Source: Pohlia nutans
Lineage: Eukaryota; Streptophyta; Bryopsida; Bryales; Mniaceae
Assembly (NCBI GenBank): GCA_022496805.1
Contig: CM040101.1
Location: forward strand, 7,814,501-7,878,500
Length of the DNA stretch: 64,000 nucleotides
Direction: 5' to 3'
The notes below the pieces were generated by a model. It saw only the letters and a program-made list of their open reading frames with translations. It had not been told where the DNA came from and made no database searches. This document shows positions 1 through 13,297 of the stretch, piece after piece; the stretch's first letter is position 1; every line of letters starts with the position of its first letter. A program made the translations under genes and the position numbers.

Positions 1-257
1 GTAGAAACGCCTGTGGTCCATAATGTTTTTTGTATTGAATTTGTGTTGAAATTAACACAAGTTTCCTTATTGCCTACTTAAATTTATGTTATCTGGAATT
101 GTCTGAAGTGTATGACAACGACATACTATTTGACAACAATCGTAGTGGTAGCATTGTTGCATTTGTGATATGAGCTATAGTGGTGGCATTGTAACATTTG
201 TGATATGAGCTATGGTGGTGGCATTCAAACATATGTGGCATTGTAACATTTTAGGAT

Positions 258-792
258 ACACTATGTACCATGAAGTGCTACCACCATCAACACTTGTGAC
301 AAGCTTCATACAAAAGGACATGCTAGTAAAAAGAACTTCAAGGGTCTCCATGTTGATATATTTGAATGGTAGTTGAACAATTTTGACCAATACCTTTTTC
401 TTGTTTGGCCCCAAGTCATTTTGTCATGAACATTTTTGTATGGTTTCTAGCATTCATTCTTGTAAGCCACAATGGTGCTTCCATTTGGCTATTAAGTTGT
501 AAACAACCAGATTACTCTCTTGGCAATTTTTCAAGCTTAATAGTAGGATTTGTTCATAGATTTGAAGGTCACCCCACTTGTTGTGAATAGATAAGTAGAA
601 TGTTTTTCCAATGCTTCAAATCATACATGACAAAATGACTTGGGGCCAAACAAGAAGTATTGGTCAAAACCGTTCAATTACCATCCAAATGTATCAATAC
701 AGAGACCTTTGAAGTTCTCTTCATTAGCATGTCTTTTAGTATGATGCATGTTACAAGTTTTGATGATGGTAGCGCTTCATTGTACATAGTGT
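258..792. repeat. Foldback inverted repeat (MITE-like)
   Basis: The stretch about 258-429 is repeated in inverted orientation at about 626-792, with roughly 80-85% identity by eye and a spacer near 195 bp. Matching landmarks are GGCCCCAAGTCATTTTGTCATG in the left arm and its complement at 626-648, and the ACACTATGTAC ends. No clear target duplication was found. It has no coding potential. It is probably a degenerate foldback transposon. Confidence 0.7.
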
Positions 793-1116
793 GTCATGAA
801 AAGCTCTATTGTTGTAAGATTTGACAATTTCAATGTAAGAGAATCTCATGCCATAAAACTAGACTTGATTACCTTCCCAACCCAATTTACGGTTTGCAAT
901 TCCATGGATTTTGAACCTCTGGTGTCATTTTCAAATTACAAGTATAGCGATGATTTTGCAGTAAAAGGGGGGTGGACGAATGAGAGGTGCCTGGTACTGT
1001 ATTGTACAGTGCTTTTCACACTTCTTGTGCACAACAGTGCTCATAATTTAGAGATGTTTGACATTTTTTTTTCCTTTGTATGTTGATATTCATAACAATT
1101 TAGAGTAATTCCATTT
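793..1116. other. Intergenic, no gene seen
   Basis: AT-rich sequence without a recognisable gene. A 96-codon open frame covers much of it but resembles no family and lacks splice or promoter context. Confidence 0.5.
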
Positions 1117-1260
1117 ATAGGGTCTACCTTCGAAAGAAGGCATCAAGGGTTGCATCAGCACTCTTAGTCCTTGTGGCTAAGTTTGCAACACTTTCCCCAG
1201 CAGACCCTTCAGTAGACCCTTCATTCATGTTGGCCCTCCGGGCCAGAGTTCCTCTCTCTC
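1117..1260. repeat. Dispersed repeat fragment, copy 1
   Basis: The segment with GGTCTACCTTCGAAAGAAGGC followed by CAGACCCTTCATTCATGTTGGCC and a CT-rich run recurs in diverged form at about 1617-1735 and, for its second half, at 23880-23955. This makes it a low-copy dispersed repeat of unknown class. Confidence 0.5.
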
Positions 1261-1616
1261 TCTTCATAACAATTTTAAACTAGTACTACATTACATCCTT
1301 TTGCTTGTGCAGAGAATCAACATCTGAACAAGGAATCGATGATGTGGAACTTGTAAAAACTATTAAAAAACATAAGTTTTTTGAGTTGCCAAGACATTTT
1401 TAGTTAAAAATGGCTTTGATTCTCTAGAAGATTACGATTCCTGCAACTATTATTTTTTAGGAAAACAATATATTCCCATGGATGAACAACGGGGTTGCTA
1501 AAGAATGTTATATATATTTTTCTTCAACACTAGAAATATGATAATCTTGCCTTCAATTACAATGTGTTCCTTGTCCTCTACTAGCTATTGGTTACGATAT
1601 TGGATACTAGTTTAGT

Positions 1617-1735
1617 TATAGACTCTACCTCCAACAGAAGGCACCAAGAGTAGAACTCACTACCCATGCCCCTGAGATACAGACAACAAACTACCCCCAA
1701 CAAACTCTCCATTCACAATGGTCTCTTGGACCAAC
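1617..1735. repeat. Dispersed repeat fragment, copy 2
   Basis: Contains GACTCTACCTCCAACAGAAGGC and CTCCATTCACAATGGTC, diverged versions of motifs at 1117-1260 in the same order and orientation. The TTA microsatellite follows directly. Confidence 0.45.
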
Positions 1736-1740
1736 ATCAC

Positions 1741-1821
1741 AAATAATAATAATAATATTATTATTATTACTATTATTATTATTACTATTACTATTATTAC
1801 TATTACTATTATTACTATTAC
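1741..1821. repeat. TTA/CTA trinucleotide microsatellite
   Basis: About 80 bp made of ATT, ATA and ACT triplets. The open frame across it is a product of the repeat, not a gene. Confidence 0.9.
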
Positions 1822-3211
1822 TTGTTTGGCCACTTTATTGAATTACTTCCTCTATTCACGGAGCTCATCACATTCCTCTCTTTTCATCATCAAGTTCCTT
1901 GAAACCTATTCAAGAACCTACTCCAGGCTCTCTAATCATTAGGTTCAAATTTTCTTCATCGTGAAAATATAAAACAAATTGTGTGGTCTAAAGTAAATGT
2001 TAATAGTAATAAAACGTTTGAAGAAAATATGAATTTTGACATAAATAATACAGAATTTCAACACTGTGGTTTTTGGTAAACCAGTGTTCATTGGGATCAC
2101 ATAAAATGATGAAGAGGTGAAAATATAGAAACCAGCTTGAACAAACCTGCCCTTATTGCCTTATGACAAAAACATTACAACCGCTTCTTGCCATTATTGT
2201 GAGACACATTAATTGTTTTTAAATGGTTACATTTTTTTACACAAGGTAAACATTTTTACGAAATATGTTTATGGACATTCTACTACAACAATAGTACACT
2301 AAAATCATCATACATTGTGGCCCACGGTATTTACAAGAGGTTTTATCAATTCTTATTTGTCAAAATTATTGTGACTTGAAATTCTTTAAGGTAACACTAT
2401 TTATATTTTTTTGCATTCTTCGTACCTAGTGTCTTTTTGAATTGGCTATAATTATTGTGGTAAAAGAAACTTCATAAATCATATTTAACATCTTGAGTGA
2501 AACAAAGCTTGTGCCAATATCTTGTATCAATATTGCAAATTTGCACCAGTTGATCAAATTCTCAATCAACACTTTGTGACCAAATTACATCAACATGGGT
2601 CTTCGTTAGTAGGGCAAATTGGGTCTTTGTTACCACAGTAATTTACACCATTGAACATATTTATTGTGGGCCACAATAATTATTTACCCACCCACACTAT
2701 ATGGTGATATTCATGTACCAATATCTTCGACAGTATATCTGTAAAAAAGTAATAACCTTGAGTGAATAGTTATTGTGACAATAATTGGTGTAGCAACGAA
2801 ATCGTGCCCTTGGTCCACGGTGTCTACAGCATGAAGAATGGCCTTCAATCATTTGATGAAATGGTTGACCAAAGTAGTTGACCAGAATTGTGTGCATAGT
2901 GCATACAGTAGTTGGGGCACAAAATTGCTCCTTTTGACTTTGGTAGTCGAAGGGTGGATCACTTTGTTTGAGGCTGAGTGTTGTACTAACGGACCAAAAA
3001 GCCCAAATTTGGTCTCATGGTTTTTTTAAAGTTTTGAGTAGGTCTTGTGGCTCTTGTGTGAACTTTTTTTTTATCAATTATTGATCAATACATGCAATGT
3101 TCTTCACTAATTTTGGTAATACAAAACCAGTTTCCATGTGAATTATATTATATACAATATGATTGAGTGAATTTGTCATTTTAAAATCATGAATTCTTGG
3201 TTCTTTAGGGG
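1822..3211. other. Intergenic, no gene seen
   Basis: AT-rich sequence with only short open frames (up to about 66 codons) and no recognisable protein, RNA or clear repeat structure. Confidence 0.5.
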
Positions 3212-3758
3212 TTAACCCTTAAACGTATCACTCCTTTGTAGGAAAGTCAAACTACACAATTTAGCCTTCAAGATTTATCAAAATATATTTTGTAATATTT
3301 TTCATGCATGGAATTGAATGTTTCCTATTAGTCTTGAAATTTTCAGATTTTTTTGATTTAATACGGCCTTTTTAACAAATTTTTAAGTCAAATACTTCAA
3401 AAAATAATTTTTATTACAAAAAAGTTTTAAAAAATTAATATTTTTTTGGGAGCAGGTACAAATTACAATGGAGAATCACATGATATGTTTTCCATAGAAA
3501 TTTTTTATTTAAATTTTGAAATTTGAAAGGTGAACATCCTATGTAGTGTAATTCAAACCTTGAGCTACAAAGCTTGCACAAGCAATAAAATACTCAATAA
3601 TTGGAATTTTTAAGATTTGAAAAGTGGAGTACAAACTAGACTTAATAAAATTCATTTTCTTAGTTGGGTGTATTAGCAACAAAAGTCATCTTCAAGATCA
3701 AAATTGGGTTTGACCAACAAACGTCCAGAAACTGGACGTTGGGACGTTTAGGGGTTAA
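3212..3758. mobile_element. NTAA-family MITE, copy A
   Basis: TTAA at 3212-3215 and TTAA at 3755-3758 flank a 539-bp body. The left end reads CCCTTAAACGTATCAC and the right end, reversed, CCCCTAAACGTCCCAACG. A perfect hairpin, CGTCCAG-AAA-CTGGACG, lies just inside the right end at 3722-3738. Copy D carries the same hairpin at the same position. No transposase is encoded. The 121-codon frame starting inside and running past the right end is considered spurious. Confidence 0.7.
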
Positions 3759-4240
3759 GGTATGTTTGCACTTGGTGTTAGAATTATTTCACCAAAGTGA
3801 ATCTAGTTCAAAAGTGTGTATGAATTCATTCTTAAGATCATTCGTAGTATCAAGCGGGAACATATCTTTAGCTCCTTGCAATGACTTTTTGTTTAATTTG
3901 CTCAAAAATAAAATTAAAAATCACTTTTATGAAGCGGCAAACAAGCTCTTGAATAGGGCATGCCACTACATTACCGAATTCTTCAACGTCACACTTGCAT
4001 TCAAGCCATGTGGAATTTTGTTGTTGTAATTAAGTTGTGGTAGTACAGTAGGGTCCAGTAGAGTTATAATTTTATTTTTTATTTTTATTTTTTGATATTC
4101 ACAAAACCATATATGAATACAATTAGATGTTGTGACCTTCACTCTGAAGTAATTCATGTCATTGAACATAATGGTGCAATCAATTTTTCCAAATTCAATT
4201 AGAGTTTAAAACTATGTATTTTACAAATTTTAGGTGTGTG

Positions 4241-4380
4241 CCACTATTTTTGCTAGTAGGAATTTGGTCGTTCAAAATTGGTCCATTGTGACTGAAATGG
4301 TCATTTGCGACTCAATTCTTTTAAAATCAAGTTGTTTTGAACCCTTTAAGTCACAATGGACCAAATTCCTACTAGTGTTT
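4241..4380. repeat. Short hairpin MITE, CACTA-like ends
   Basis: CTAGTAGGAATTTGGTC at 4253-4269 is complemented exactly by 4359-4375, and the adjoining TCCATTGTGAC blocks also pair. The ends recall the CACTA-type hairpin at 30980. The folded element would be about 140 nt. Confidence 0.6.
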
Positions 4381-4552
4381 TTACAGCATAAATTTTGCAA
4401 CTTTTGTTGGCTACTGGGCTATCAACTTTGCATGGAGATGTAAGCACTCATGTTTGCTACATGTTCAAACAATTCAATTTAAGAAATTTATTACCAATAT
4501 TTTTCAAATAATTATCACTTAAAACAATGAAAAAGAAAAAGAAAAATATCGT

Positions 4553-4555
<3 letters not shown>

Positions 4556-4591
<36 letters not shown>
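4556..4591. repeat. TA dinucleotide microsatellite
   Basis: About 35 bp of uninterrupted TA repeats. It sits about 40 bp left of the TIR element starting at 4635. Confidence 0.95.
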
Positions 4592-4594
<3 letters not shown>

Positions 4595-4631
4595 ATATAA
4601 GTGAAATTTGACCTGATTGATTGAGATTGCA

Positions 4632-5457
4632 TAAGGAACGTTTGTATAGTACGGTCCACCAACTCCTGTTGGTGCACCAACTACATTTTCGTGCATATTT
4701 GTGCACTTTGAGAATTTTGTTTAAAAAGCTAACTTTCAAACCAATTTGAAAATTATGTAGCATTGATTCAATGAAAAATGAGTGAACCAACTTCTAGATT
4801 TATGTACATGTTAACAAAAATAAATAAAAATAGAATGTTAAATGATTTTATGTCCAAGATTTTAAGTATCAAAACCCCCATTTTAATAACAACTTACCAA
4901 TTTATGATCAAACTTTGAATATAAATATAGTTCATGTTTGATTTTATATTAAAAAATCTAAAAATAATTCAACCTACAAAATTTCATTGTCAAGTACATT
5001 CAGAAAATAAATCCATCAAAAAAGTTTTTAAAAATAAAGAAACAATTAATTCCAAATTTAACACATTCTAAAATATGAAACTTTAATGAATTCAAAAAAA
5101 TTGGAAAAAATTGGAAGATTTTTTTTTCTTCACATATTTGAACACTCAAAAATTCATAGCTCGGAATTCCATACACAACCCTTTGTTCTCCTTCTCTTTT
5201 AGAATTTAGAGTGCATATTGTGCACTGTGACAATGCACTAGTTTACCCTTTGTTTTATCCTCCATTAAAATATAATGTCAAAATTTAATTTTCTATCAAA
5301 AAAATTGTCTCTTTTGTCGGTACAGTCCATCCTACCACTTTAAATTTCACAGAAATATTTTTCTCTCTCCGAAATGAATTTTTCAAATTCTCAAAATCCT
5401 CAAAAGAGTGCACATGGACAAGAATTCTAGTGAACCGTACCATACAAAACGCCCTAA
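4632..5457. mobile_element. PIF/Harbinger-like TIR element
   Basis: TAA at 4632-4634 and TAA at 5455-5457 flank an 820-bp element. Its ends match in inverted orientation: left GGAACGTTTGTATAGTACGG, right (reversed) GGGCGTTTTGTATGGTACGG. A 3-bp TAA duplication with G-rich ends fits Tourist/PIF-Harbinger MITEs. There is no transposase frame inside. Confidence 0.65.
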
Positions 5458-7234
5458 GGGAGCAATGTTAATCGTAGATCACAAAAAATAAGCTTTGTGA
5501 AGGGACTTAAACACATTTCTTTGAACGAACACATTAAAAATTCATAAGTTTATTGGACCATACTATATAACTAATTACAAAGACCTTTTATCCCATAGTC
5601 AATAATCTAAAGAAGTGGCTAGGTCAAAAGGAAAGTTTTAATATTTATCATTGCATCGGTCGTATTTACTTCAAATGGAGATATCTTTGCACAACGTTTG
5701 GAGGAATCATCGTTTAATATTAAACTGAAAGAGTGGAAATGGCCAAAATCGAGTTCAAGCTTTAAATTGATGGATGTAAAACTAGTGAGAAAATGAGAAT
5801 TAGCAAAAATCAATCAATATGGAAAAAAAATGGTAGGAAATATTGCCGGTTAAATGTTGAAAGAGGGAAGAAATTCACCAAAATTCCAATAATGCCTTAG
5901 TAGCCTAACAATAGCAAACCCAAACAAACGGTTTTAGATTGCTCATGCATTCAAAACATTGGCAAATATAGTTTGCGGTTTGGATTGATATTGGGACCAA
6001 TTCGAGGGTTCATTTGCAACATTGATTTGCAAATAAACCCTTCCTACCACCTCTGATCATTTCAAATAAATCTAAATCTAAATTTTGAAATTTCTTCGAT
6101 GACAAGAGAGAAATCTTCAAAGTAGATAGGGTGACCCCTTTCTCATACTTTCTTTTCGAGCCTTATATCACTTATTACATGACCCAACTTGGGTGAACTT
6201 TCCATGAGTGTGGGGGAACACGTGGTCAATGAATGGGAAATTTTGCTTGGATTGGGAGAACATGGCCTTGTATTGGGTAGGTCTCATAGTCATATTCCGC
6301 CAATTCTGCTTATACTTCTCACTAGTACAAAAAAGGAGGGTTGAGATTTGTTTCGGTGGCAAAAACTTCGACCCCAAGTTTGCAAAAACTTTCTTCTTTT
6401 GAAAGGACTTTACAGATTTCTTTAATACTAAGGAAAAGTTTCATTCTCTCTTTGTTTCATAACAAGAGCCCAAAACCACACATTTTCAAGAGTTCACATT
6501 CATTGTGTTGCCTTCCTACATTGACTTCCTACGTTTTTCATCCCTTTCTATCGAGACACACGGTTCCGAAAATTGCCATTGTGTTTCATCCCTTCAATAT
6601 GAGCTCTATTTCTGTCTTAAATCTCAATTTTTCTGCAAAGTTGACACTATTTTGAAACGGAGAGGGTAATATTGTGAAATGTACTGTACACACTTCAGGT
6701 TTTTAATTTTTTAATTTTTATTTCACATAATTGCATGACTTTTAGGCAACTAGACTATTCAAACAGTGAGAGTGATCAGTTACTCAGCTGTATAGAATTG
6801 AAACAGTGAGAATCAAATTGTCAAGATCTGGGTGTTGTTCATGTGGACAAGCTACCTTTCCTGAGCCAGTGAGCACTTTTCTAAACTTTTCTAAACAGTG
6901 AGTCTCCAAAGGTCCAATGTCCTTTCATGTTGGACTCATGGAATTGAAAAGCCCCTGTTAGTTGGTCATTTTACACGCTCATGTCAATGATGAGAAAAAG
7001 GTTCTAATTTAGATTGTTCATGGGTCAGTACCCTAGCATACTGTACCCGGCCTAAAAAATAATAATTAGAAGAGAAGTCCAAATCATTAGGAAATTATTT
7101 TTTCAAAAAAAAAAAAAAAATTGTATTGTGAAAAAGAGAATCTTGAAAATTAATCACATAACATAGTTATCTGAAAACAATGGCCTACAAGCGGAGTTCA
7201 AGTGGAGTTCTCTTCCTATAATTGCAATTTTTGA
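5458..7234. other. Intergenic, no gene seen
   Basis: AT-rich with many short open frames, none recognisable. The frames at 6168-6655 overlap on both strands and lack coding character. Confidence 0.5.
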
Positions 7235-8377
7235 CAGGGCCTTGCTTTAGATTATCCTCCAACTCACCATAGACTAATTTTGCAGCCTTTTTGAACTCAA
7301 AACGAGTTTAAGTTGAGTTTAAGGTTTCTTTCCACTTTGAAACACTCTTCCCGGTTAACTCTAATTTGGCATTTGTTTCAGTCAGAAAAATAAATATTCA
7401 ACATGAGATGTCGGCCCTAACGGCCAGGTTCGGTACATTGGGAGAGATAAAACATAAGTAGGTTGATCTATGACAGAGTCCCGCACACGTTTCATGTAAT
7501 GGAATATTCCGTATGTGTATGTGCACGGTCTATGTTATATAATATTGGGGGTTCATCTCTTGTTAAAAATCTATAGTACGTGTGTGCGTCACCTTAAAAT
7601 TAATACCCATGTATTGTATTTCATTTTTTTTAGAGGAAAAAAAGGATTATACATACATATGTAGAGCTATAAAATGGCAAGAAGTTTATATATCATCTTG
7701 AAAGAAAGAAATAAGTAACACCATATATTATGTTATATATTCAAGAGAGTAAATGAAACATGGGTATCTAATAGTTTTTGTTATCTCTAATGTGTATATG
7801 CCCTTTTGTAGATCTATTACTGGTGTTCCATGATAAATAGTTAATAATATTTCTACTTTGTTAAGAAATACAATACTTTATTTGACATAAAAGTATATAT
7901 TGTAACTCTAAGCTTCAATGAATACCGTCTTGTGAACTCACATGGTATAGTACATTAATGAAAGGTGCACTCCGTGGGTAATAATATAATTTCTCAAAAT
8001 CAAAATACATGTCCTTTTGCTTCTTTAAAAAAATAGTTAAAAATAAATGGTTTATACATAGAAATTTGCTTATGATCAAATTTTTGGTTTAGGCTCTAAA
8101 GGATCTTTGAGCTCCATATGTATGATTGTTGTATATTTGCTCATATAATCCATCTTGTTTCTTGCAGTACAAATAATATATTCAAATAGTTTACATAATC
8201 AAGTACAAGGGTGGTCTCTAATACATTGTAGTAAAATATGACAACAATGGAGTTAACCGAAAAGAGTGTCTCAAAGTGGAATGAAACTTTAAACTCACCT
8301 TAAACTCTTTTTGAGTTCAAAAAAGACTGCAAAACTAGTCTTTGGTGAGTTGGAGAATAATCTAAAGCAAGGCCCTG
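7235..8377. mobile_element. Non-autonomous element with long terminal inverted repeats
   Basis: A stretch of about 128 bp at 7235-7362, beginning CAGGGCCTTGCTTTAGATTA, is inverted at 8249-8377, ending in the complement. Arm identity is roughly 85% by eye. The 886-bp interior has no long open frame. CAGGG ends are common in hAT elements, but the 8-bp flanks do not match, so the class is uncertain. An interior segment (about 7545-7760) recurs in diverged form at about 10690-10830. Confidence 0.65.
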
Positions 8378-10689
8378 TGCCAATCACGGGGTGTGGAACT
8401 CATGACCTCCCCAATGCTAAAGAAGAGTTCTTACAAGTTCCCCAAAGCCAAGAGACTCGACAATGGGGACTATTCATGAACAATGATTGTCAAAAAATAT
8501 AATTATAGAGAGAAAACTCCTCTTCAATCCCTCTTCTGTTTTCAGTTGACTCAAATCACTTGTTTATACGCTAGATACATGCAAAACTTGCATGGCTACA
8601 TGGAACTTCTAGGGTTTAATCTACAAGTAGCTAAGAGGACTACAAGTGTGGTTTATACTTCTCAAAAACACCTCTTCCATGCTTGTTATTAGAGATAGTA
8701 GACATCGTTGCTCTTGCACGTTCTACATTGCATTTTTTTTATTCTATTTTTTCATAAATATTACTAACAAATAGATTTATATCATTTTCTAAGGTACTAA
8801 ATCCACTATCAAGATGATGTTTTGGTATTTACATATATATATATATATATATATCGGTTTCACTCAACATTTATTTCAAAACAAAGTGAGTTAAAAAATA
8901 GGGTCTCATTTATTCTTTAGGAGAAAAAGTTGAATTTTTTTGAAAAGAAATTAGGGGCATGGAAATGGCCAAATCTCTCTTATAAAAAAATAGGGGTGCA
9001 AATGTAAAGGATGTTTAAATAAATAGTCCAAAATTAGCAGTAGGTAATAAAGTGTAGAAAATAAACTGTGAAAGAAATCTAGTGGGGAAAATAAAAATGA
9101 ATGAAAAAGTTCATTTTTTCATTGCAATGACATGAATGATGAAGGGTTTTGGCCAATGACTTGCTTTGTGTGGTTCTATTGTGGTTTTTGTACGACGTTT
9201 AAAGTGTGAGACTATTTTGTAGCCATGTTTCTTGTTGCTTGTATTCAATTTGTCACGTTTTATTACACAAATCTCTTTCGTTGCCTTTGTTGATCTATTA
9301 ACAACTACCGTGCCTTTTTTACTTCGTTTCGTCTTTTTTTTCATTGAATTTTGGCTCTTGTTTTGTTCCTTCAATCTACTAACAACAATATTAAACAATG
9401 TTTATCAGCTAGTGATAAGTACTATAGCCTTCATAATATTCAACACTTTGGCAAATTCAAAGAAAAAATAAGGTGTCGTTTAATGTCACAAAGTAGGTTA
9501 TTTTTCGATGATAGGGTCCGTTTTAAAAAAGAAAACTTGAGATAATAACCCCATGTTTAATTCCTCGTTAACACATGTGATGCTTTGAAATTACACTAAG
9601 TGGGTGAGTTCAGAGTTGGCACATGTGATCAATAATTTATATATTGTACTTGATGTTTATCTTTTATTTTGTTATCTTAGAAAGCCATCAAATTGCTAAT
9701 AGTAATCTATTATATATTTATAGTATTGTTTGGAATCACATAAAATTTGATGAAATTTTATATGGAAAATTATATTAATACCTTAATAAAACAATAATTG
9801 AACTCAAAATTTCATATTAGTGATTATATTACAACATGATATTGATTTTCTAAATAATTAATAAACCTTATAACTATTTCATAAACTTCTAAAAATGTCA
9901 CATCAAAAAATTTAGGGTCTGATATCATAAGAGACTATATCTTGGTCGATTGATTTCAATGAAGATTTTCAAACTGAGGGCCATGATTGGTTGAATGAAG
10001 GACTATGAGTGAATCAAACACATACTCAACCATATGAGCAGAATGCTAGTATAGTTGCCACATTTTCAGTCTCAAAAAGTGATACCAAAAGTCTACATAT
10101 ATGTATAGAATTAATTTTCTAATAAAAAAGGTTTATTTACAGAATCATTATTAGTATTCATTGAATACGTCATTTAATTATAGAATAATGACGAATAAGA
10201 TAAATATTCATTAAAAAACATGGTGAGTTGATAGAAAACTTTCCTTTATTGCTATTATCATTCACGTGTGTCAATTTTGTAAATGATTAATGAAAAAGAA
10301 ATAATGCGGAAATTTCTTTGTGCAAATGGTTGTGAATGTTATAAAACCCCATCAAAAATAATTAGTTTGTCACATGGGTGTTTGAAACTAGCATGTAGAG
10401 TCTTCAAGGATTAGGACTTTCAATTCATGTCAACTTCAAAAGTACACTTTTATTACTACTTAGTGTCATACATGCTTTAATATAACACCAAAATATTGCA
10501 ACATAGAGTAAGTGATTTTTTAATATTAAATTATGTACCTAAGAACAATTCATGATATTGTGCCACAAGCCAAAAGGTTATATTAGCAAAAAGAAGTAAC
10601 AAATTATTTTGCATGTTGTTAGAACTTAATATTAAACAAAAAAGTTTTCCAAATTTGGATTTGCAATTCTAGTTCACTGTAGTTACTAG
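8378..10689. other. Intergenic, no gene seen
   Basis: AT-rich. It contains a short (AT)n run near 8836-8856 and small open frames. The lysine-rich 95-codon frame on the minus strand at 9111-9398 resembles nothing recognised. Confidence 0.45.
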
Positions 10690-10830
10690 CACCTAGGGTT
10701 GCACCTTTTCTTAAAAGTCTATACTATGTGCATGCATCACTTTAAATTAATACCCCTATACACAGAAAAGAAGACAAATATATAATACCACATATTATGT
10801 ATACAAGAGAATAAAGGCATTGAAAAAATG
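10690..10830. repeat. Diverged copy of interior of the 7235-8377 element
   Basis: The order of motifs (TTAAAAGTCTATACTATGTG, CATCACTTTAAATTAATACCC, ACCACATATTATGT, CAAGAGAATAAA) matches 7560-7757 with substitutions and small gaps. It is therefore a related, end-less fragment. Confidence 0.5.
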
Positions 10831-11644
10831 GCTTTCAATATTTGTAGCCCAAAATACTTCATTACTCTCCTTGACCCTCTAAAAGACTAAGAATTAATGG
10901 TTTTAAAATTGCTAATTCAATTAATTACATTGAGATTTTTTTTTAGTAAATATTCACTCAATCAAACAACAAGTCTCCAAAACAAGATCTAAAGCTTAAT
11001 AAATGGTGTTCATCAATAAAATATATGTACCCAAAATTGCCCTTTTGAAAATCGTCGACCTAGATTCTTGCTTAGAATGAAGATCTTTATTATGAAGATG
11101 CATACCAACTAAATGGCTATCAATTTTCAATATGCCTATGTTCAACACTTTAAAAATTCAAAATATGTTCATATAATAAATGATAAAGTGTGTTGGAATC
11201 CTTTTTTCATTTGCCAATAAGACCCAATAAAAAAACTTGCCCTAATTCTAGAAAGCATGCTCACTTCCTATTGGAGTCCATTTTTGGTACACTTTTGCTT
11301 AAGACTTTGAAATTCAAAATAATTCATATAATGCATGCTAATTACATTGAAATCCTTTTTCATTTGTCAATAAGATTCAATAAAAACAATTTACATTTAA
11401 ATTATGCTTAGTAAATACGCTCAATTGAACATAATTTAACATAAATTAAATTGAACATAAATTAATTGAGCATAATTTAGTACTATAAATTATAGTTAGT
11501 TGCTATTAGAGGTGGTTTTGGATGCACATACATGAGGTACACAAATTCATAGCACTCATTCCTAAAATCCTACCGCTACATAGGAAAATACAATAGTGTA
11601 TATTATGTTAAGTGTGTCGTCCACGCACACAACAACTTGACCTA
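10831..11644. other. Intergenic, no gene seen
   Basis: AT-rich, no recognisable gene or repeat boundary. Confidence 0.45.
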
Positions 11645-12047
11645 ACAAATAAAAATGTAAATTTTAACTCTCATGGAATTAAAACTCAAGACTACTATAA
11701 TTGGAAGTGCATTCAAATTCTGTTGAATAAGCACAAGAGAATTTGGATTTGGAAATTGAACGACCGAGTTGCACTCTATTGAAAGCATCCTATTAATAAA
11801 AATTAGCCAATTGACGCAACAAAATCACATGCCATTGCCTTGTCAATTGGCTGGATTTTTTTAAGGGAATGATTTTCCATGAACAAAGCATGTTTTTAAA
11901 AAGTAGGATACTTTCAATGGGGTGTATCTTAATCTGAATCCAATTTCCAAATCCGGATTTGCTTGTGTTTATTCAACACAATTTTACCACTTATAGTAAT
12001 CTTGAGTTCTAATTCTATGAGAATCAAAAGTTACATTTTTATTTGTT
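11645..12047. repeat. Foldback inverted repeat
   Basis: Arms at about 11645-11795 and 11902-12047 are complementary, with roughly 80% identity by eye. Paired landmarks include ATTGAAAGCATCCTATT with AGGATACTTTCAAT, and AATTTGGATTTGGAAATTG with CAATTTCCAAATCCGGATT. The loop is about 105 bp and contains a smaller palindrome around AGCCAATTGAC. Confidence 0.7.
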
Positions 12048-12305
12048 GTATAGTTTGAATATGTTCTAAAGAGTGTAACGATTAGATTTGCAGTTTGAGA
12101 ACAAGGACAAGATAACAACAAGGCTATGACTCAATCTCCTTTATATTTGTTGTAAATTTCCAAACAAGTTTAAATTTAAATTTTTAGTGTTGGAATAATA
12201 CAAATGTGTAGATAATATATACTAATAGGAATATAAGAGGATTTATGGCTTATTAAGGATAGTAAATAGCTTGCAAAATTGGATTTTTCTCCACTCAATT
12301 AACCT

Positions 12306-12533
12306 TTTAAAGGACATACCAAGCCCCACAAGTTTTTTGGTATTTTGGGGGAAATCTTACCAATAAATTCAAACCAGCTGAGGATTTTTAAATGCCGAAC
12401 CAAGCATAATTATTTGAGGGATATATACCTACTTTAGAATAGAACCAAAGTAAATTAAAAAATATATATGCTTAAATTAAAGTTTAAAAGAGATGTTGGG
12501 TGTGGGAATCATGAAAGCTATCGGTCCTTTAAC
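12306..12533. repeat. Direct repeat, left copy flanking MITE copy B
   Basis: The run beginning AAGGACATACCAAGCCCCAC and ending GTCCTTTA recurs in the same order and orientation at about 13294-13503. Shared blocks include TTTTTAAATGCC, AAATTAAA and GTTTAAAAGAGAT. MITE copy B lies exactly between the two copies. Confidence 0.65.
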
Positions 12534-12535
12534 CC

Positions 12536-13297
12536 TTAACCCCTAAGCTCCCAAGAGACCATTTTTTGATCGCTGCCTAGGCCCAAAAAAATAACTTTTT
12601 TTCAAAATAAAAAAACATGATGTCATCGGTAAACGAGTTTTCTTTCCAATTCAATTCAAATTATGTCCATTTGATCAACACTCCGCTTAGGATAATTTTT
12701 CAAATCGAAACACCTCAATTTTGAAAGGTAGCTTCAAAACTTCGGGTAGGCTTGCCAAAAAATTAAGCCAATGAGATTCATTGGACACTTCAAAGGAAGT
12801 TTTGTCCAACTCACATGGGTTGCATGCCATGAGTTGTGGGCTCATCCAATTGGAGGAGAGTTGAAGGGATAATCTAATTTAGCCAAACTCTCTTGCTTTC
12901 CTTTATACCCCAATCTTTTATAAGGTCTCTGAAAAAATGCTAATGAATTGAAGATCTTGTCAAATTGAGTCATACATCTTGTTAACTACCTCATCTTGAG
13001 AATGGTAAAAGATGGCACATCATTTCAACTTTTTCTTTGGGTTTGAGAGAGCCTACCAAAGTAAGGCTACTCGGATTTTTTACAGCTCAAAATTTCAGCT
13101 TCATTTGCTATTATGTTGACATTCATATAGTCAATTGTTTTGAAATTTTGAGAGATGATTTATAAGGTCTAAGAATACAAGATCCTCTGGTGGAGATGTG
13201 AAAAAAGGTTTTGAAACACATTTAGAGGTCATCAACGAATATCTCCAAAATGAGGCAATTTTGGGTGGAGGACCCCCCTTGGGCGTTTAGGGGTTAA
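12536..13297. mobile_element. NTAA-family MITE, copy B
   Basis: TTAA at 12536-12539 and TTAA at 13294-13297 bracket a 754-bp element. The left end reads CCCCTAAGCTCCCAAGAGACC and the right end, reversed, CCCCTAAACGCCCAAGGGGG. Its left subterminal part (GACCATTTTTTGATCG) resembles copy E (GACCATTTTCTGGTCG). No protein is encoded. Confidence 0.65.

Noticed and set aside
1718..1942. 74-codon frame rich in Ile and Thr
   Set aside because: It is the translation of a TTA/CTA microsatellite.
9111..9398. Lysine-rich 95-codon minus-strand frame
   Set aside because: AT-rich DNA readily gives Lys/Asn/Thr-rich frames. Nothing conserved was seen.
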